Shown one piece after another: positions 62,566-64,000 of a stretch of 64,000 nt of DNA; the stretch's first letter is position 1; each line of letters begins with the position of its first letter. The stretch is from JBBQXK01 sp038251625 (GTDB taxonomy: Bacteria > Pseudomonadota > Alphaproteobacteria > Rhodobacterales > Rhodobacteraceae). The position numbers were made by a program, and so were the translations under genes. The notes beneath the pieces are model-generated. The model had not been told where the DNA came from and did not search any database. It saw only the letters and a program-made list of their open reading frames with translations. Location: the NCBI GenBank assembly GCA_038251625.1, contig JBBSBE010000002.1, positions 24,686 through 88,685 on the forward strand. The letters are read 5' to 3'.

Positions 62566-64000
62566 ATGCTCGATCTCGCCCATACCCCCCCGCAACCCAA
62601 GGTCATCGCCGGTGCCAGGCACGATTGGGAACTGGTGATCGGGATGGAAATTCATGCCCAGGTCGCCTCGAACGCCAAGCTTTTCTCCGGCGCGTCCACG
62701 GAGGTTGGCGCCGAGCCGAACTCCAACGTCAGCTTCGTCGATGCCGCAATGCCGGGCATGTTGCCCGTCATCAACGAATTCTGCGTGGAACAGGCCGTCC
62801 GTTCGGGGCTTGGCCTGAAGGCGCGGATCAACCTGACCTCGGCCTTCGACCGCAAGAACTATTTCTACCCCGACCTGCCGCAAGGCTATCAGATCAGCCA
62901 GCTTTACCACCCCATCGTGGGCGAGGGAGAGGTGATCGTCGAGATGGGCCCGGGGGTGGCGCGGCACGTACGGATCGAACGTATCCATCTGGAACAGGAC
63001 GCGGGCAAATCCATCCATGACATGGACCCCGCGATGTCCTTCGTGGATTTCAACCGCACCGGCGTGGCGCTCATGGAAATCGTATCCCGCCCCGATCTGC
63101 GCGGGCCGGAAGAGGCGGCCGCCTATGTGGCCAAGATCCGCCAGATCCTGCGCTACCTCGGTACCTGCGATGGCAACATGCAGAACGGCAACCTGCGCGC
63201 GGATGTGAACGTGTCCGTCTGCCGTCCGGGGCAGTATGAGAAGTATCAGGAAACGCAGGATTTCAGTCATCTCGGTACGCGCTGCGAGATCAAGAACATG
63301 AACTCCATGCGCTTCATCCAGGCCGCCATCGAGTATGAGGCGCGCCGCCAGATCGCCATTCTGGAGGATGGCGGCTCCGTGCATCAGGAAACCCGCCTCT
63401 ACGACCCCGACAAGGCCGAGACGCGCAGCATGCGCAGCAAGGAAGAGGCGCACGATTACCGCTACTTCCCCTGCCCAGACCTGCTGCCACTTGAGATCGA
63501 GCAGGCATGGGTTGACGATATCGCCGCCCGCATGCCCGAACTTCCCGATGCCAAGAAGGCCCGTTTCATGGGCTATTTCGGCCTGACCGACTATGATGCG
63601 AACGTGCTGACCGCCGAACTGGAAGCTGCAGCCTATTTCGAGGCGGTGGCAGCGGGGCGCGACGGAAAGCAGGCCGCAAACTGGGTGATCAACGAACTTT
63701 TCGGCCGCCTGAACCGCGAAGGCCTTGGCATTGGCGACAGCCCCGTCAGCACGGGCCAGCTTGGCGGCATGCTTGATCTGCTCGCGGCAGGCGAGATCAG
63801 CGGCAAGATGGCGAAGGACCTTTTCGACATCCTGTGGACGGAAGGTGGCGACCCCGCCGAAGTGGCTGCAAGGCACGGGTTGAAGCAGGTGACGGATACA
63901 GGCGAGATCGAGGCGGCGCTCGACGCGCTGATCGCGGCGAACCCGGCTCAGGTCGAAAAGGCCCGGGTCAACGCCAAGCTTGCGGGCTGGTTCACGGGGC
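62566..64000 (+). CDS. gatB: Asp-tRNA(Asn)/Glu-tRNA(Gln) amidotransferase subunit B (partial)
   Basis: The tRNA-binding/kinase subunit of GatCAB, which converts misacylated Asp-tRNA-Asn and Glu-tRNA-Gln. The frame runs from ATG 62566 off the window end, giving 478 codons of about 500. Motifs: ELVIGMEIHAQVASNAKLFS, YFYPDLPQGYQISQLYHP, ERIHLEQDAGKSIHD, VDFNRTGVALMEIVSRPD, the MQNGNLRADVNVSV block, and EIKNMNSMRFIQ. The C-terminal YqeY-like tail has begun (KQAANWVINELFG). GGAGG lies 4 nt upstream. No internal frame break is seen. Confidence 0.95.
   Translation, partial: MLDLAHTPPQPKVIAGARHDWELVIGMEIHAQVASNAKLFSGASTEVGAEPNSNVSFVDAAMPGMLPVINEFCVEQAVRSGLGLKARINLTSAFDRKNYFYPDLPQGYQISQLYHPIVGEGEVIVEMGPGVARHVRIERIHLEQDAGKSIHDMDPAMSFVDFNRTGVALMEIVSRPDLRGPEEAAAYVAKIRQILRYLGTCDGNMQNGNLRADVNVSVCRPGQYEKYQETQDFSHLGTRCEIKNMNSMRFIQAAIEYEARRQIAILEDGGSVHQETRLYDPDKAETRSMRSKEEAHDYRYFPCPDLLPLEIEQAWVDDIAARMPELPDAKKARFMGYFGLTDYDANVLTAELEAAAYFEAVAAGRDGKQAANWVINELFGRLNREGLGIGDSPVSTGQLGGMLDLLAAGEISGKMAKDLFDILWTEGGDPAEVAARHGLKQVTDTGEIEAALDALIAANPAQVEKARVNAKLAGWFTG

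Overview
The window looks like a core chromosomal segment of an alphaproteobacterium of the Rhodobacterales (Rhodobacter/Roseobacter type). This is inferred from the high GC content, a single-cysteine IscR heading a suf cluster, a CckA hybrid kinase preceded by an exact CtrA motif, a recA promoter carrying GTTC-N7-GATC and GAAC-N7-GAAC SOS boxes, TRAP transport, Entner-Doudoroff genes and two VPLPA-CTERM-type exported proteins. I see no prophage, insertion sequence, CRISPR array or rRNA operon. There is one tRNA, tRNA-Arg(CCG).

Layout. 0-6 kb: a class I glutamine amidotransferase, guaB, an RsmB-family methyltransferase and cckA. 6-11 kb: a sulfotransferase, then recA, alaS and a DUF1330 gene. 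11-19.7 kb: a VPLPA-CTERM protein, a LuxR-type regulator, typA, a Gly/Ser-rich exported repeat protein, a YitT membrane protein, icd, and a coupled set of alpha/beta hydrolase, small protein and HD-domain protein. 19.8-28.2 kb: an iron-sulfur assembly cluster (iscR, IscS/NifS-like desulfurase, sufB, ybjQ-like, methyltransferase-like, sufC, sufD, two Yip1-like membrane proteins, sufS) followed by tRNA-Arg. 28.5-33 kb: a three-gene TRAP transporter with an unusually long large permease. 33-41.5 kb: VOC protein, bpt, RDD and DUF2852 membrane proteins, YbaK-type deacylase, glnE, eda and edd.

41.8-50.7 kb: a 53-residue small protein, a lipoprotein, an RlmI-type methyltransferase coupled to a PIN protein, an M48 peptidase, a second VPLPA-CTERM protein, and a CoxE-like VWA / MoxR pair separated by a DUF2927 lipoprotein and a GNAT gene. 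50.8-64 kb: a DksA-like protein of the CxxT/TxxA class, an FAD monooxygenase, exonuclease III, an uncharacterised protein, a DUF4034-like protein, an A-type iron-sulfur carrier, dgt, pepN, a membrane-anchored hypothetical, a PlsC-like acyltransferase, a lytic transglycosylase lipoprotein and the first part of gatB, which runs off the window.

The most informative non-coding signals are: two 24-bp perfect palindromes (815-838 and 16837-16860) that differ by a symmetric pair of changes preserving the palindrome; the CtrA motif upstream of cckA; the dual SOS boxes at recA; a LacI-type palindrome upstream of edd-eda; and several intercistronic hairpins. Packing is tight throughout, with GTGA, TTGA and TGATG start/stop overlaps and two convergent pairs that share a CTAG stop quartet. 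Many long open frames antisense to real genes (for example opposite alaS, typA, guaB and sufB) are GC-driven shadows and were not annotated.
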